From: an uncultured Verrucomicrobiota bacterium
GTDB taxonomy: Bacteria > Verrucomicrobiota > Verrucomicrobiia > Opitutales > Opitutaceae
Length of the DNA: 64,000 nucleotides
Assembly (NCBI GenBank): GCA_903876795.1
Contig: CAIRBK010000048.1
Coordinates: 1-64,000 of the forward strand
Reading direction: 5' to 3'
The position numbers and the translations under genes are program-made. The notes beneath the pieces are model-generated. The model made no database searches, was not told the origin of the DNA, and saw nothing but the letters and a program-made list of their open reading frames with translations. Of this stretch, positions 25,247-36,782 are shown piece after piece (position 1 is the stretch's first letter; every line of letters starts with the position of its first letter).

Positions 25247-25362
25247 TTATTATAGCTGTTACGAAAGATCAGAGTGGTTATTTTGTGCTGGTTTTCAATA
25301 CCAACGCCTCACGTACCACCCTTGTGTGGGCGGCATAAAAAACCCCGCTTACTCCATTCATC
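25247..25362. promoter_or_regulatory. Divergent AraC / GH29 promoter region
   Basis: The 116-bp gap is AT-richer than its surroundings near the AraC end. A perfect -10 hexamer TATAAT occurs on the minus strand at 25254-25249. No TTGACA-like -35 sits 17 bp before it, as is usual where an activator is required. For the rightward gene no strong hexamers were found. The AraC operator itself could not be picked out. Confidence 0.4.
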
Positions 25363-28144
<2,782 letters not shown>

Positions 28145-28215
28145 CCGCGCGCATTTTTAAGAACGGATAACCCCGATACGTTTCCCCAAGTCCACCCTGG
28201 AAATCAACCTACCCC

Positions 28216-30273
28216 ATGAAATTCCCAACCCTCCTATACCTCGTATTCCTATCTCCGCTTGCCACCCTAAACGCAGCCACCCGCGACGACGCCATCCTCA
28301 CACCCAAACAAGCCGCTGCTGAACGCGACCGCTCCATCGCCGCCGCCCTCGCCAGCAAAACCAGCCTGTCCGATCTCTTCGATACCACCCAAATCACGGG
28401 CGCGCAGATCGACGAGTCCGCCGTCAAGGCCATCATCCGCGTTGATCCTGCCGGACTCAGACCGGGCTCCGTTAAGTCACTCGCCGAGGGTTTCACCCTT
28501 GCCTACGCCAACCTCGACAAAGGCATCCCCACCAAGCTCTCAATCGCCCCCGGGACTTACCGTGAAGTGGCACCCGAAGCCCCATTCAAGTGGAGCGAGC
28601 AAGAGATCGCCCGAAAAACCCTATTCATCATCGAAGGCGAGGAGCCCGAAAAAGTCATTTGGTCAGGGGCCGATGTCTTTCCCCTGTCCGCCTGGAAAAA
28701 CGAGGGCGACGGCTACTATTCCCACGATTGGCCTTATCAATGGGGTTTCGGCACACAGCACGCTTCAAGCGGAACGAAGGCGGCGATCGCCTATCGGGCC
28801 GAACAAGTTTTTATCAGCGACCGCCCGCTCAAACCCCGCCTGCTGGAAATGGTGCAAATGGCCAATTTATGGGGTGTCAAGGGAACCCCAAAGGACGCCC
28901 CCCCGCCCAGTTGGACCTATACCCACACCGTAGCCCCCAAGACGGTGCTAAACGAATGGGAGTTCGGCGTCCTGGAACGCGAAGAGAATGGCCGGAAACT
29001 CTGGATGCGTCTCCCCCCAGGCGAAAAACCCGACGAAACCAGTATCGAAGTCTCGGTTCGTCGCCATCTGCTCACCTTTGTCGGAAAAGAAAACCTGGTC
29101 ATCCGCAACCTCAACATCGTCCGCGTGGCCAACGGCGGAGCCATCGGACCGGATCTGGCGCCGGCTCGCGTACCCATCCGCTTCGCCAGGTATGCCAACC
29201 AAGCGCGCGGGCAAAACATCTTGATCGAGCGCTGCCGTTTTCTCTGGAACAGCGGTAAGGGCTTTCACGTTGACGGAGACAACATCACGCTCCGCGACGT
29301 AGAATCCTCCTACAATGGTTACAGCGGCATGGAAGTCACCGGATGTAAGAACTCCCTCTGGATTCGCACCACCACCAATTTCAACCTCTGGCGAGCGAGG
29401 TGGGGCGGCACCCGGGATTATTGGACCGGCGGCGTGAAGGTGACCCGCATGGACGGGCATCTCGTTCTGGGCCACACCAGTCTGGGCAACCCGGACTGGG
29501 GCTTCTGGCATGACATCTGGAACCGCCGCATCTACATGCAAGACGTGGTGCTAATCGACAATAACAACGGACTTTTCTGGGAGCTTTCCCAAGGTCCCTT
29601 CGATGGTCGGCGCATCCTCTCCGCCAATGACACCATGGCTTACCACTCCATTTTGGTCGGTCCCTGTCGCTTGAGCGATTCCATCCTTTCCACCGGACGC
29701 CAGGCCTCGTCGCAGAACCGTCACTTTGTCGTCCGCATGGGCAGCACCAACCGCGCAAAAGACAACACCGAGCTGGACCGACTTCTGAAGGAAAGCGGCC
29801 TGACCCACGGTTTTGAACTGCAACGAACCATTGTCACCGCCAGTCCTGACTTTGGCCGCAACCTCTTCCACTATCGCGACGAACGCGACCCCGAGGCCTC
29901 CGGCTTTACCCCCATCCTCTACCGCGGCACCGACAACGTGCTCTGGGCTCCCTCCAACGAACTGCCCGCCACCGTCGAAATCAAGAAACGTGAAAAAGTC
30001 ACCGACGGCACCAACCGCGACCTGACTAGCACGGCCAAAGACCGCATCAACCTTGAAGATTGGATCAGCGGCAAGGGCTTCCCCGGCCAGGAAATCAACG
30101 CCCGCGTCCTCGACCCCGGGTTCGTCGATCCGCTCAACGGTGACTTCCGCTTCCGCAAACAGAGCCCCTTGGCCAAAGAAGCCGGTCGCTACCTCCAGTT
30201 CAGCCTCAGCCCCGAACAACGCTCCGCTATCAAATCCTACCTCGAAGGCGGCTGGCTTGATAACAAGGACTGA
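28216..30273 (+). CDS. Secreted right-handed parallel beta-helix protein
   Basis: The 685-aa protein has a signal peptide (MKFPTLLYLVFLSPLATLNA). The central part is a beta-helix with stacked turns: NLVIRNLNIVRVANGG, NILIERCRFLWNSGKGFHVD, NITLRDVESSYNGYSGMEVT and DGHLVLGHTSLGNPDWGFW. This architecture is found in polysaccharide lyases, GH28-like and GH141-like enzymes and epimerases. I could not assign a family or catalytic residues. It follows the GH1 gene by 71 bp and is the last of this AraC-headed run. It probably acts on the polysaccharide outside the cytoplasm. Confidence 0.8.
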   Translation: MKFPTLLYLVFLSPLATLNAATRDDAILTPKQAAAERDRSIAAALASKTSLSDLFDTTQITGAQIDESAVKAIIRVDPAGLRPGSVKSLAEGFTLAYANLDKGIPTKLSIAPGTYREVAPEAPFKWSEQEIARKTLFIIEGEEPEKVIWSGADVFPLSAWKNEGDGYYSHDWPYQWGFGTQHASSGTKAAIAYRAEQVFISDRPLKPRLLEMVQMANLWGVKGTPKDAPPPSWTYTHTVAPKTVLNEWEFGVLEREENGRKLWMRLPPGEKPDETSIEVSVRRHLLTFVGKENLVIRNLNIVRVANGGAIGPDLAPARVPIRFARYANQARGQNILIERCRFLWNSGKGFHVDGDNITLRDVESSYNGYSGMEVTGCKNSLWIRTTTNFNLWRARWGGTRDYWTGGVKVTRMDGHLVLGHTSLGNPDWGFWHDIWNRRIYMQDVVLIDNNNGLFWELSQGPFDGRRILSANDTMAYHSILVGPCRLSDSILSTGRQASSQNRHFVVRMGSTNRAKDNTELDRLLKESGLTHGFELQRTIVTASPDFGRNLFHYRDERDPEASGFTPILYRGTDNVLWAPSNELPATVEIKKREKVTDGTNRDLTSTAKDRINLEDWISGKGFPGQEINARVLDPGFVDPLNGDFRFRKQSPLAKEAGRYLQFSLSPEQRSAIKSYLEGGWLDNKD

Positions 30274-30281
30274 GAGGAAAC

Positions 30282-30554
30282 ACGGCCTGTGTCTTCAGGC
30301 CCAATGCCGTCGTCCCTCCTTCCCAAGTATGCGTGGTCGCCACCGCCGATATCTCGCCCGCCTGGCGCATCGGCGTGCGCTCCCGTTATCCGCACATGCC
30401 CAGTGCAGGCGAGGGGCTCAGTCACCAGGACTTCCCCGTCGTCTTCTGGCGGCAAGCCGGCGACCACGACTTCCTCCGCTGGCAGACGCGCATCGGCGAA
30501 AAACCTTACACCCAACCCGAACGCGACGATTTTACTAAGAACTTATTTATATAA
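30282..30554 (+). pseudogene. Unidentified coding remnant without a start
   Basis: One frame in the gap after the beta-helix gene reads as convincing protein: VATADISPAWRIGVRSRYPH and later FPVVFWRQAGDHDFLRWQTR with IGEKPYTQPERDDF. It ends at TAA 30552-30554 in an AT-rich stretch. Upstream it continues as AVVPPSQVCV back toward 30282 without a plausible start codon or leader. Its amino-acid quality contrasts with the non-coding neighbourhood, so it is probably the surviving internal part of a deleted gene. A small independent protein starting at GTG 30333 cannot be excluded. I do not recognise the family. Confidence 0.5.
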
Positions 30555-30806
30555 TTTTTTCCTATACTTTGGCAGGCGAGCGTGCGGGTAAACGACTACG
30601 TTGACCAGATACGGAAGCGTCATGTCTTTAAACAAATTGATTTTGATCGGCTTAAATCGTTTAAATCATAACTCATTGATAAAAATTGAATTAAAAATTT
30701 TTTTGGAAAAATTTTAGCATCGATGTCGAACAAGACAGCACTCGCGCGACTACTACATGAAGCTCGAATGTTTCGTGCTTCATTTCTAAACTCAAATAAC
30801 GTCATC
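30555..30806 (+). promoter_or_regulatory. AT-rich leader of the DGPF / ECF42 operon
   Basis: This 252-bp stretch is strikingly AT-rich for the window (for example TAAAAATTTTTTTGG near 30690-30705). It contains a short direct repeat in GGCTTAAATCGTTTAAATC around 30650-30667. It precedes an ECF-type operon, and such promoters are normally recognised by the sigma factor itself, but no -35/-10 pair can be assigned by eye. An ORF start at 30723 exists in frame with the next gene. The ATG at 30807 is preferred because it begins the signal peptide. Confidence 0.35.
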
Positions 30807-31238
30807 ATGAAACGTATCCGTTCCCTCGCCGCGCTCGCGGTCCTCATCCTTGCCATCCCGGCTGCTCGCGCCGAGATGTTTATTCTGACCATTTACGAAA
30901 CACCTGCTTCCCTGGCGCTGCGCTCCGACTCGTCGCCTAAGGGCGCGGACTACTGGAGTTCCTTCGCTGCTTATGGCGACAAGCTCAAGGCCGCCGGCGT
31001 GATTCGCGGCGGTGGCGCTTTCAAGACCGACGACACCGTGCGCACTGTCCAAGTGCGCACGGGCAAACTCAGTGAGCGCGCCGGAGCCTACGCCAAGAGC
31101 CCGGACCTGATGGGCGGCTATTTCCTCATCGACGTGCCCACGCTAGCAGACGCAGTTCGTTGGGCCTCCGAAATCCCGGCAGGGCTCGACTCCGCCGTCG
31201 AGGTGCGCGCCTTTTACCCCGTACCCGGAATGATGTAA
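30807..31238 (+). CDS. Exported DGPF/YCII-domain protein
   Basis: The 143-aa protein has a typical signal peptide (MKRIRSLAALAVLILAIPAA, cleavage ARA/E). A YCII/DGPF-type alpha-beta fold follows: MFILTIYETPASLALRSDS, YWSSFAAYGDKLKAAGVIRG, DLMGGYFLIDVPTLADAVRW and VEVRAFYPV. The DGPF tetrapeptide itself is replaced (AYAKSPDLMGG). It parallels the cytosolic neighbour almost segment by segment, so the two arose by duplication. DGPF proteins are the usual partners of ECF42 sigma factors, encoded just downstream. An exported copy is unusual and could act as an extracytoplasmic sensing component. Confidence 0.8.
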   Translation: MKRIRSLAALAVLILAIPAARAEMFILTIYETPASLALRSDSSPKGADYWSSFAAYGDKLKAAGVIRGGGAFKTDDTVRTVQVRTGKLSERAGAYAKSPDLMGGYFLIDVPTLADAVRWASEIPAGLDSAVEVRAFYPVPGMM

Positions 31239-31295
31239 GTTCACAAAACACCTTTGGCATCACTCCACAAAACCAAATCCAAACACATTCATAAT

Positions 31296-31658
31296 ATGCA
31301 ATACGCCATTTTAGTCTACGAAACCGAAGCCGATTTCGCGGCGCGCAACGATCCTGAAAAAGCCGGAGCCTACTGGGGTGCCTACGGCGCTTACAGTCAG
31401 GCGCTCGTAAAGGCCGGTGTGGCAGCGGGCGGTACCGGCCTTCACCCGACGAGTGTCGCCACCACGGTACGTATGCGTGATAACGGTCGTCTGGTACAGG
31501 ACGGCCCTTTCGCCGACACCAAGGAAATGCTCGGCGGCATTTTCCTGATTGACGTGCCTGATTTGGACACGGCCCTGTTTTGGGCGGCACGTTGCCCTTC
31601 AGCTGTGACCGGCAGCGCCGAGGTGCGCCCTTGCCTGCCACCGCCACCTTCCGAGTGA
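31296..31658 (+). CDS. DGPF/YCII-family protein, cytosolic partner of the ECF42 sigma factor
   Basis: The 120-aa protein MQYAILVYETEADFAARNDP carries the full signature VQDGPFADTKEMLGGIFLID followed by VPDLDTALFWAARCPSA and a closing VEVRP-like segment (SAEVRPCLPPP). DGPF proteins are small ferredoxin-like folds of the YCII superfamily whose biochemical role is unsettled. Their genes accompany ECF42 sigma factors. The start at 31296 is chosen because the homologous fold begins MQYAIL; 14 further codons upstream are open but unconvincing. Its stop overlaps the GTG of the sigma gene (GTGA), so the two are co-translated. Confidence 0.88.
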   Translation: MQYAILVYETEADFAARNDPEKAGAYWGAYGAYSQALVKAGVAAGGTGLHPTSVATTVRMRDNGRLVQDGPFADTKEMLGGIFLIDVPDLDTALFWAARCPSAVTGSAEVRPCLPPPPSE

Positions 31659-32899
31659 GTCCAGACGCCGCTCATCAGGAGGCGGCGCTTGCCGCCGTCG
31701 ATTTCACAGCCCGCTCCGCCTACGGCAGGCTTCTTGCCTACCTTGCGAAGCATTGGCGCGACCTCGCGGCGGCAGAAGACGCGCTCGCGGAGGCATTTGC
31801 CGCAGCGCTACGAGACTGGCCTACCGATGGTGTGCCGCGCCACCCCGAGGGTTGGTTGCTCACCGCCGCGCGCCGCCGCCTCATGGACGGCGCGCGGCAC
31901 GAGGCAGTGCGAGCCGCCGCCGAAACGGATATAGCTGCCACTCTTGAACGCCTATTGGAATCCAACTCCGCCACGATGACCGTCCCCGACGAACGCCTCG
32001 CTCTCATGTTTGTCTGCGCGCACCCGGCGATAGCCCCCGAGGTTCGCACGCCGCTCATGTTACAGACCGTGCTCGGCCTCGACTCCGAACGTATCGCCTC
32101 GGCCTTTTTAGTCGCGCCCACGGCGATGGCGCAGCGCCTGGTTCGGGCCAAGGCTAAGATTCGTGACGCCGGAATCCTTTTTAGCCATCCCGAGTCGGCC
32201 GAGCTCCCCGCCCGTCTCGATGCCGTGCTCGAAGGCATTTACGCCGCCTACGGCAGCGGCTGGAGCGAAACATCCGAGACCGGCGCGAACTCGCGCGGCC
32301 TTGCCCGCGAAGCTCTCTGGTTGGGCCGGGTGCTGGCGAGGCTGATGCCGTCGGAGCCGGAAGCGTTAGGGCTACTCGCTCTGATGCTTCACTGTGAAGC
32401 GCGGCGCGGGGCTCGCCATGACGCAGGCGGTGGTTTTGTTCCGCTCGACAAACAAGATACGGCCTTATGGTCGCAAGAAATGATGGACGAGGCCGAATCG
32501 AGGTTGTCCGAAGCCGCCCGCGAGGGACGTATCGGACGATTCCAGCTTGAGGCGGCGATCCAGTCGGCCCACGCGCGGCGAGCCCGCGATGGCAAAGTGG
32601 AATGGGACGTCATCGTTCGTCTTTACGACGGACTTTTGACCATAGCGCCCACCCTAGGCGCAATGGTCGGTCGCGCGGCGGCGCGAGCCGAAGCCGACGG
32701 CACCCTCGCTGGACTAGCGGATTTGAACACCCTGCCCAAGGACCGCTGCGCGGTTTACCAACCGGCCTGGGCCTTGCGCGCGCATTTGCTTCAACGCCTC
32801 GGGCGGTTAACTGAAGCTCGCGTCGCGCGCGATCAGGCGATTGGTCTTTGCGAAGATGCCGCAGTCCGAGCCTACCTGCGCAAAACGGTGCCGGACTGA
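31655..32899 (+). CDS. ECF42-type RNA polymerase sigma factor with C-terminal DUF6596-like extension
   Basis: The 414-aa protein starts at GTG 31655, overlapping the DGPF gene. Region sigma-2 is seen in YGRLLAYLAKHWRDLAAAED with AEAFAAALRDWP and GWLLTAARRRLMDG. Sigma-4 is seen in MLQTVLGLDSERIASAFLVA with TAMAQRLVRAKAKI. The long C-terminal helical part with LDAVLEGIYAAYGSGW, GLLALMLHCEARRGAR and YQPAWALRAHLLQRLGR is the extension typical of ECF42 (about 400 residues against about 180 for an ordinary ECF). That extension replaces an anti-sigma factor in control of the protein; none is encoded nearby. Targets likely include its own operon. Confidence 0.92.
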   Translation: MSPDAAHQEAALAAVDFTARSAYGRLLAYLAKHWRDLAAAEDALAEAFAAALRDWPTDGVPRHPEGWLLTAARRRLMDGARHEAVRAAAETDIAATLERLLESNSATMTVPDERLALMFVCAHPAIAPEVRTPLMLQTVLGLDSERIASAFLVAPTAMAQRLVRAKAKIRDAGILFSHPESAELPARLDAVLEGIYAAYGSGWSETSETGANSRGLAREALWLGRVLARLMPSEPEALGLLALMLHCEARRGARHDAGGGFVPLDKQDTALWSQEMMDEAESRLSEAAREGRIGRFQLEAAIQSAHARRARDGKVEWDVIVRLYDGLLTIAPTLGAMVGRAAARAEADGTLAGLADLNTLPKDRCAVYQPAWALRAHLLQRLGRLTEARVARDQAIGLCEDAAVRAYLRKTVPD

Positions 32900-32935
32900 C
32901 CGGCATCATGAAACCTGCGCACGTTCCCCCTTGAA

Positions 32936-32953
32936 ATGGTCGCCCGCGACCAT
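32936..32953. promoter_or_regulatory. 18-bp palindrome between the sigma gene and the exported hydrolase
   Basis: ATGGTCGC-CC-GCGACCAT is a perfect inverted repeat with 8-bp arms and a 2-bp centre, in the 149-bp gap. No T-run follows, so it is not an intrinsic terminator. The spacing is too tight for a good RNA hairpin but suits a dimeric DNA-binding protein. It lies 96 bp upstream of the next start codon and could be an operator of the hydrolase gene. Confidence 0.45.
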
Positions 32954-33048
32954 ACCACCATCCCCACCCGCGCACCGGGCGTGTACCGTCTCTCGGTTCT
33001 CTCGCCCCTGATGAGCCCCGTCAGTAAACCCCGAGCCCCAAATACCCC

Positions 33049-35703
33049 ATGTATCGCTTCCTCCCCGCCGCCGCCTGCGCCGCGTGCGGCCGCAAGCTCC
33101 AGACCCGGCCGGCCAGCTCCGGGCTTTTGGCATTTCACAAGAACGTCTGGCGCACCATCGGCCTTATCCTCTTGCTCGGTTGTCACGCACTCGCCTTCGG
33201 ACAATACGCGCCGCTCTTAAAAAATCCGGGCTTTGAGGAGGCGTTCGTTCCCCGGCCTCCCGGCAATGCCACCGACAAGGGTCAGGCCCTCGGCGAGGTG
33301 GCCCAAGGCTGGCAGGATGAGTCCACCTGGGCCGGCGTGACGGTCACCTATGCGCGCCACGAGGCGCAGCCGCACTCGGGCCGCTTCGCCCAGGAAATCA
33401 ACGTCACCCGCGTCGATAATGGCTTCGCGCAGTTCGCCCAGAGTATCTCATTCAAAAAAGGCGCCGGCCTGCGCGCGACCGTCTGGTTGCGCGGCGTGCC
33501 GGGGCAATCCGTCGCCGTGATGTTCCGCAACGGCGCGCCCAGTTGGAAAACCATCGCGAAAAAAAACGTCAACCTGACCGCCGAGTGGCAGGCCGTCCGG
33601 CTGATCGGTGTCCCGGACCAGGACTACGCCGGTTCGCTCATGCTGCAAACTTCCCAGCCTGCGCACTTTTATGTGGACGACGTGCAACTGGAGTTGATGA
33701 CCGAGGTCAGGGACGACGCGCCCGACAAGCGCGGCAACCTCATCGGCGGAGGCTCGTTTGAAACCGACGGGCTGCCCTACGGCTGGTCCTATCGCGCGGG
33801 CGGTTATGAGCACTTGGATTTAACTTGGGAAGATCGACCGCCCCAGTTCGCCGCAGAGGGAGCGGTGGGACAGCGGTCGCTCCAGTATGAACTGCCGCCC
33901 AAAGCGGCCCTGACCGTTTCTTCCCCCGTGTTCACCTTCAACGGCAACCGCCCGCACACGGCCAGCGTCTGGCTCAAAGCCAGCCAGCCCGACACACCCG
34001 CCCGCCTCTACTGGCCAGGGGCGGATGCGAGCCAGGATATCGTCGTCGGCACGGAGTGGGCGCGCTACACCCTGACCAGAAACCTGCCTTATCTGGATGC
34101 TCTCCGGCTGGCGGTTCATTTCGCCAATCGCGGCGGCCAACCCCTTACGGTCTGGATGGATGGCGCGGCGGTCGAAGAGGCCGCCAAGGCATCCGCGGTC
34201 TGGCAGGACGCGGCCCCGCACGCCGTGAGTTTAACCCTCGACCGGCCCGGGCATATCCTGCACGACGACGAAAAGGCTTTCGCCAAACTCTCCATCGCCC
34301 CCGAACCGCCCGCCGGGGCGACGTTGGCGCTGAAGGTCGAAAATCTCCTCGGCGGCGTGACCCCGTTGTCCGCGCTGGCCTTGCCGGCGGAAAACGTTGC
34401 GCTGCCCTTTTTCTCCGACCGCCCCCGCGGCTACTTCAAGCTGCACGCGACCGTGCTGGACGCCAAGGGAGGCGCCCTTTCCGCACCCGTGGAACTGATC
34501 TACACCCGCCTGCCCAAGCCGCGCGAAATCACTCCGTCAAACTCCTACTTCGGCGTCCATATTCCGCTCAATCCTTACTACATCGCCCTCGCCCGCGCCT
34601 CGGGGCACCGCTGGATTCGCATGCACGACACCTGCATGATCGGCAAATGGCCGCTGGCCGAGCCGCAGCCCGGTCAATGGAACTTCTACGACCAACAAAT
34701 CGACGCCGCCCACGGCGCGGGGCTGGCCATTCTGGGCATGTTGGACGGCGCCCCGGCGCGCGTCTCGGCGACCCCGCGTAAAGAAGGCGGCTACTGGAGC
34801 ATTTGGAACATTCCCAACGCCCCGGACGCCGAGGCGGCCTGGCGCGTTTACGTGCGCACCGTGGTCGGCCATTACCAGGGGAAAATCGACCACTGGGAGG
34901 TTTGGAACGAACCGTGGGGCAAGTGGTGGCTGGCCTCCGGCGGCACAACCGAACTCTATGCCCGGTTTTTGAAAGCGGCCTTTGCGGAAACCAAAAAAGC
35001 CAACCCCAAGGCCCTGATCGTTGGTATTGATACAATGGCGGGACGTCCGTGGACGGAGAACGCATTAAAAGTGGCTGGAACCGAGCACTATGACTTTTTC
35101 TCGTTTCACGATTACGACGACGGCTTCGTCGGCGGACCGGAAAACCGCAGCAAGCAACAGGCGGAGACCTTCGCCGCCGCGCAAAATGCGGTGGGCACCG
35201 CCAAACCGTTGTGGAACACGGAGGGTGCCTCCGGGGCTGATTTCGGTTCTTGGTATGCACCACAAACCGGCGGTGTTCCGTCCCGCACCCAAGCGGCGCT
35301 TTACGTCCGTTACGACGTGAGCCAGCTCGCCAACGGCATCCAAAAGTTTTTCCTCTATTCCATCCAAGAGGGCACCGCGATGGGCGAGACGCACTACCGC
35401 GCCACCGAATACGACCGGGCCGTCAAACCCGCCGTCGCGGCGCGGGCGGTGCTCGCCTCGCTCGTGGACGGTGCGGGCATCCCCTTGCGCAGCGAGCCGG
35501 AGCCCGGCGTGGACGTTTACACCTTCCCCGCCCAGGACGGAAAACAGGTGCAGGTTTGGTGGTCGTTCGATGGAAAAACACACACCTTGCCGCTGCCCGA
35601 CCGCGCCCAGGTGCTGGATGTCTTCGGCTCTCCCGTTGACGCAAAATCCAAAACCGTGACGGTGACCGGTGAACCGCGCTACGTGATACTTCCTGCAAAA
35701 TGA
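33049..35703 (+). CDS. Exported clan GH-A hydrolase (GH39-like) with two CBM-like domains
   Basis: The 884-aa protein has a 40-residue lead and then a hydrophobic export segment (TIGLILLLGCHALAFG). LLGC could be a lipobox, so it may be a lipoprotein. Two CenC-like beta-sandwiches follow (about 60-225 with NPGFEEAFVP, and 225-375 with GGGSFETDGLPYGWS), then a spacer. From about residue 500 a TIM barrel begins: NSYFGVHIPLNPYY, HWEVWNEPWGKWW with predicted acid/base Glu621, and PLWNTEGASG with predicted nucleophile Glu725. WNEP plus a late TEG fits clan GH-A, nearest GH39-like. The substrate is unknown. A paralogue with the same layout lies at 42612. Confidence 0.8.
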   Translation: MYRFLPAAACAACGRKLQTRPASSGLLAFHKNVWRTIGLILLLGCHALAFGQYAPLLKNPGFEEAFVPRPPGNATDKGQALGEVAQGWQDESTWAGVTVTYARHEAQPHSGRFAQEINVTRVDNGFAQFAQSISFKKGAGLRATVWLRGVPGQSVAVMFRNGAPSWKTIAKKNVNLTAEWQAVRLIGVPDQDYAGSLMLQTSQPAHFYVDDVQLELMTEVRDDAPDKRGNLIGGGSFETDGLPYGWSYRAGGYEHLDLTWEDRPPQFAAEGAVGQRSLQYELPPKAALTVSSPVFTFNGNRPHTASVWLKASQPDTPARLYWPGADASQDIVVGTEWARYTLTRNLPYLDALRLAVHFANRGGQPLTVWMDGAAVEEAAKASAVWQDAAPHAVSLTLDRPGHILHDDEKAFAKLSIAPEPPAGATLALKVENLLGGVTPLSALALPAENVALPFFSDRPRGYFKLHATVLDAKGGALSAPVELIYTRLPKPREITPSNSYFGVHIPLNPYYIALARASGHRWIRMHDTCMIGKWPLAEPQPGQWNFYDQQIDAAHGAGLAILGMLDGAPARVSATPRKEGGYWSIWNIPNAPDAEAAWRVYVRTVVGHYQGKIDHWEVWNEPWGKWWLASGGTTELYARFLKAAFAETKKANPKALIVGIDTMAGRPWTENALKVAGTEHYDFFSFHDYDDGFVGGPENRSKQQAETFAAAQNAVGTAKPLWNTEGASGADFGSWYAPQTGGVPSRTQAALYVRYDVSQLANGIQKFFLYSIQEGTAMGETHYRATEYDRAVKPAVAARAVLASLVDGAGIPLRSEPEPGVDVYTFPAQDGKQVQVWWSFDGKTHTLPLPDRAQVLDVFGSPVDAKSKTVTVTGEPRYVILPAK

Positions 35704-35785
35704 GTCCGCCGGTTGGTTGGGATGATGCGAAACGGAAAAACGGCCTCACCTCTTGCCGCGATTAACCCGTCCCTGCACCGCCACC

Positions 35786-36664
35786 CTACTTTCGGTGCAT
35801 GGCCCGGTAGGCACCGGGTGAGAAACCAAGGCGAACTTTGAATACCTTCGTAAAGTGGAACCGGTCCGAAAACCCGGACTGCGCGGCGATAACCTCGATC
35901 GTCTCGTCGGTCGCCACCAATTGCCGCGCCGCCGCCTGTACCCGCCGCTCCAGCCGGTATTGAGCCGGACTCATGCCCGTGCCTGCCCGGAACCGCCGCA
36001 CAAACTGCGTCGCGCTGAATCCGCATAACTTCGCCAACTCCCCGTTGTCCGCCGGACCCTCCTCGGGCCGTTCCATCCGCGTCAAGGCCGGAGCCAGCCG
36101 CGCCGACTCGCTCCGCCAGACCTCCGCCGCCCGCCGGTCCTCCTCCGACAGGCTGTCCAGAAAACCCGCCATCACCGCGTGGAGAAAAGCCAGCGCCCAC
36201 CCATGCGCCGCCAGCGAGGGTTCGCCCACCCTGTCCGTCCCCTGCCCCCACCGCGCCGCCAAACCCGCCAGCTCCCCCTCCAGCGGCAGGCTGAACGGAC
36301 GATTGCACCGCTCTTTCACGAGCTGGACGGGCAAGCCGTGAAACGCGAAATGCTGGTAATCCTGCGTCACCGGCCCTTGCACCGCCGTGCGAAACCTCAT
36401 CCACGCGGGTAACACATACACCCGCCCTGGCTCCAGCGGCAACCACCGCCCCTCGTGCTCGATCCGCGCCCCCTTGCGGTCTTGCACATACAAGCGCCAA
36501 AAGGGACTGCAAATATCTAGGCGCCAACCTGTTTCGTCCAATCGGAACCGACGGCTCACCAGCAGGCGCGGCTGGGCAAAACCCAACCATTCCTCCTTCG
36601 CCGAGCCTCGGGTGGCACCGTGATACATGCTCGGAATACACACATTTATGCCCCGCTCCGCCAT
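35786..36664 (-). CDS. AraC-family transcriptional regulator (second of three)
   Basis: The 292-aa protein has an N-terminal sensing region (LDICSPFWRLYVQDRKGARI, RVYVLPAWMRFRTAV) and a C-terminal double helix-turn-helix (LAKLCGFSATQFVRRFRAGT with GMSPAQYRLERRV, then VIAAQSGFSDRFHFTKVFKV and FSPGAYRAMHRK). It is closely similar to the AraC protein at 60683-61558 in both halves. The frame is open to 36826, but the start at 36664 is preferred: the extension would cross most of the divergent promoter and gives no conserved sequence. It faces the GH29 gene at 36783 and probably activates the long downstream run. It ends in TAG. Confidence 0.88.
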   Translation of the reverse strand: MAERGINVCIPSMYHGATRGSAKEEWLGFAQPRLLVSRRFRLDETGWRLDICSPFWRLYVQDRKGARIEHEGRWLPLEPGRVYVLPAWMRFRTAVQGPVTQDYQHFAFHGLPVQLVKERCNRPFSLPLEGELAGLAARWGQGTDRVGEPSLAAHGWALAFLHAVMAGFLDSLSEEDRRAAEVWRSESARLAPALTRMERPEEGPADNGELAKLCGFSATQFVRRFRAGTGMSPAQYRLERRVQAAARQLVATDETIEVIAAQSGFSDRFHFTKVFKVRLGFSPGAYRAMHRK

Positions 36665-36692
36665 AGTAAAATCCCCCGTCTTGCCGTATAGT
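36661..36692. promoter_or_regulatory. Candidate AraC-type operator shared with the third AraC module
   Basis: CCATAGTAAAATCCCCCGTC followed by TTGCCGTATAG at the AraC end of this divergent region closely matches CCATAGCAAAAATTCCCCCC-GCCGTGTAG at 61591-61619. Each copy lies beside one of the two similar AraC genes. Conserved blocks are CCATAG, the A-run, a C-run and GCCGT(A/G)TAG. Paralogous regulators beside shared non-coding DNA suggest a binding site. TATAGT at 36687-36692 could also act as a -10 for the rightward GH29 gene. Confidence 0.5.
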
Positions 36693-36782
36693 CGTGATGC
36701 AATCTGCGGCCAAGCTTCCCCCGCTGCGCTTACCGCCCTCTGCCCGCTCCATCCTACTCTCTCCGTCATCAAACCCATCGCC

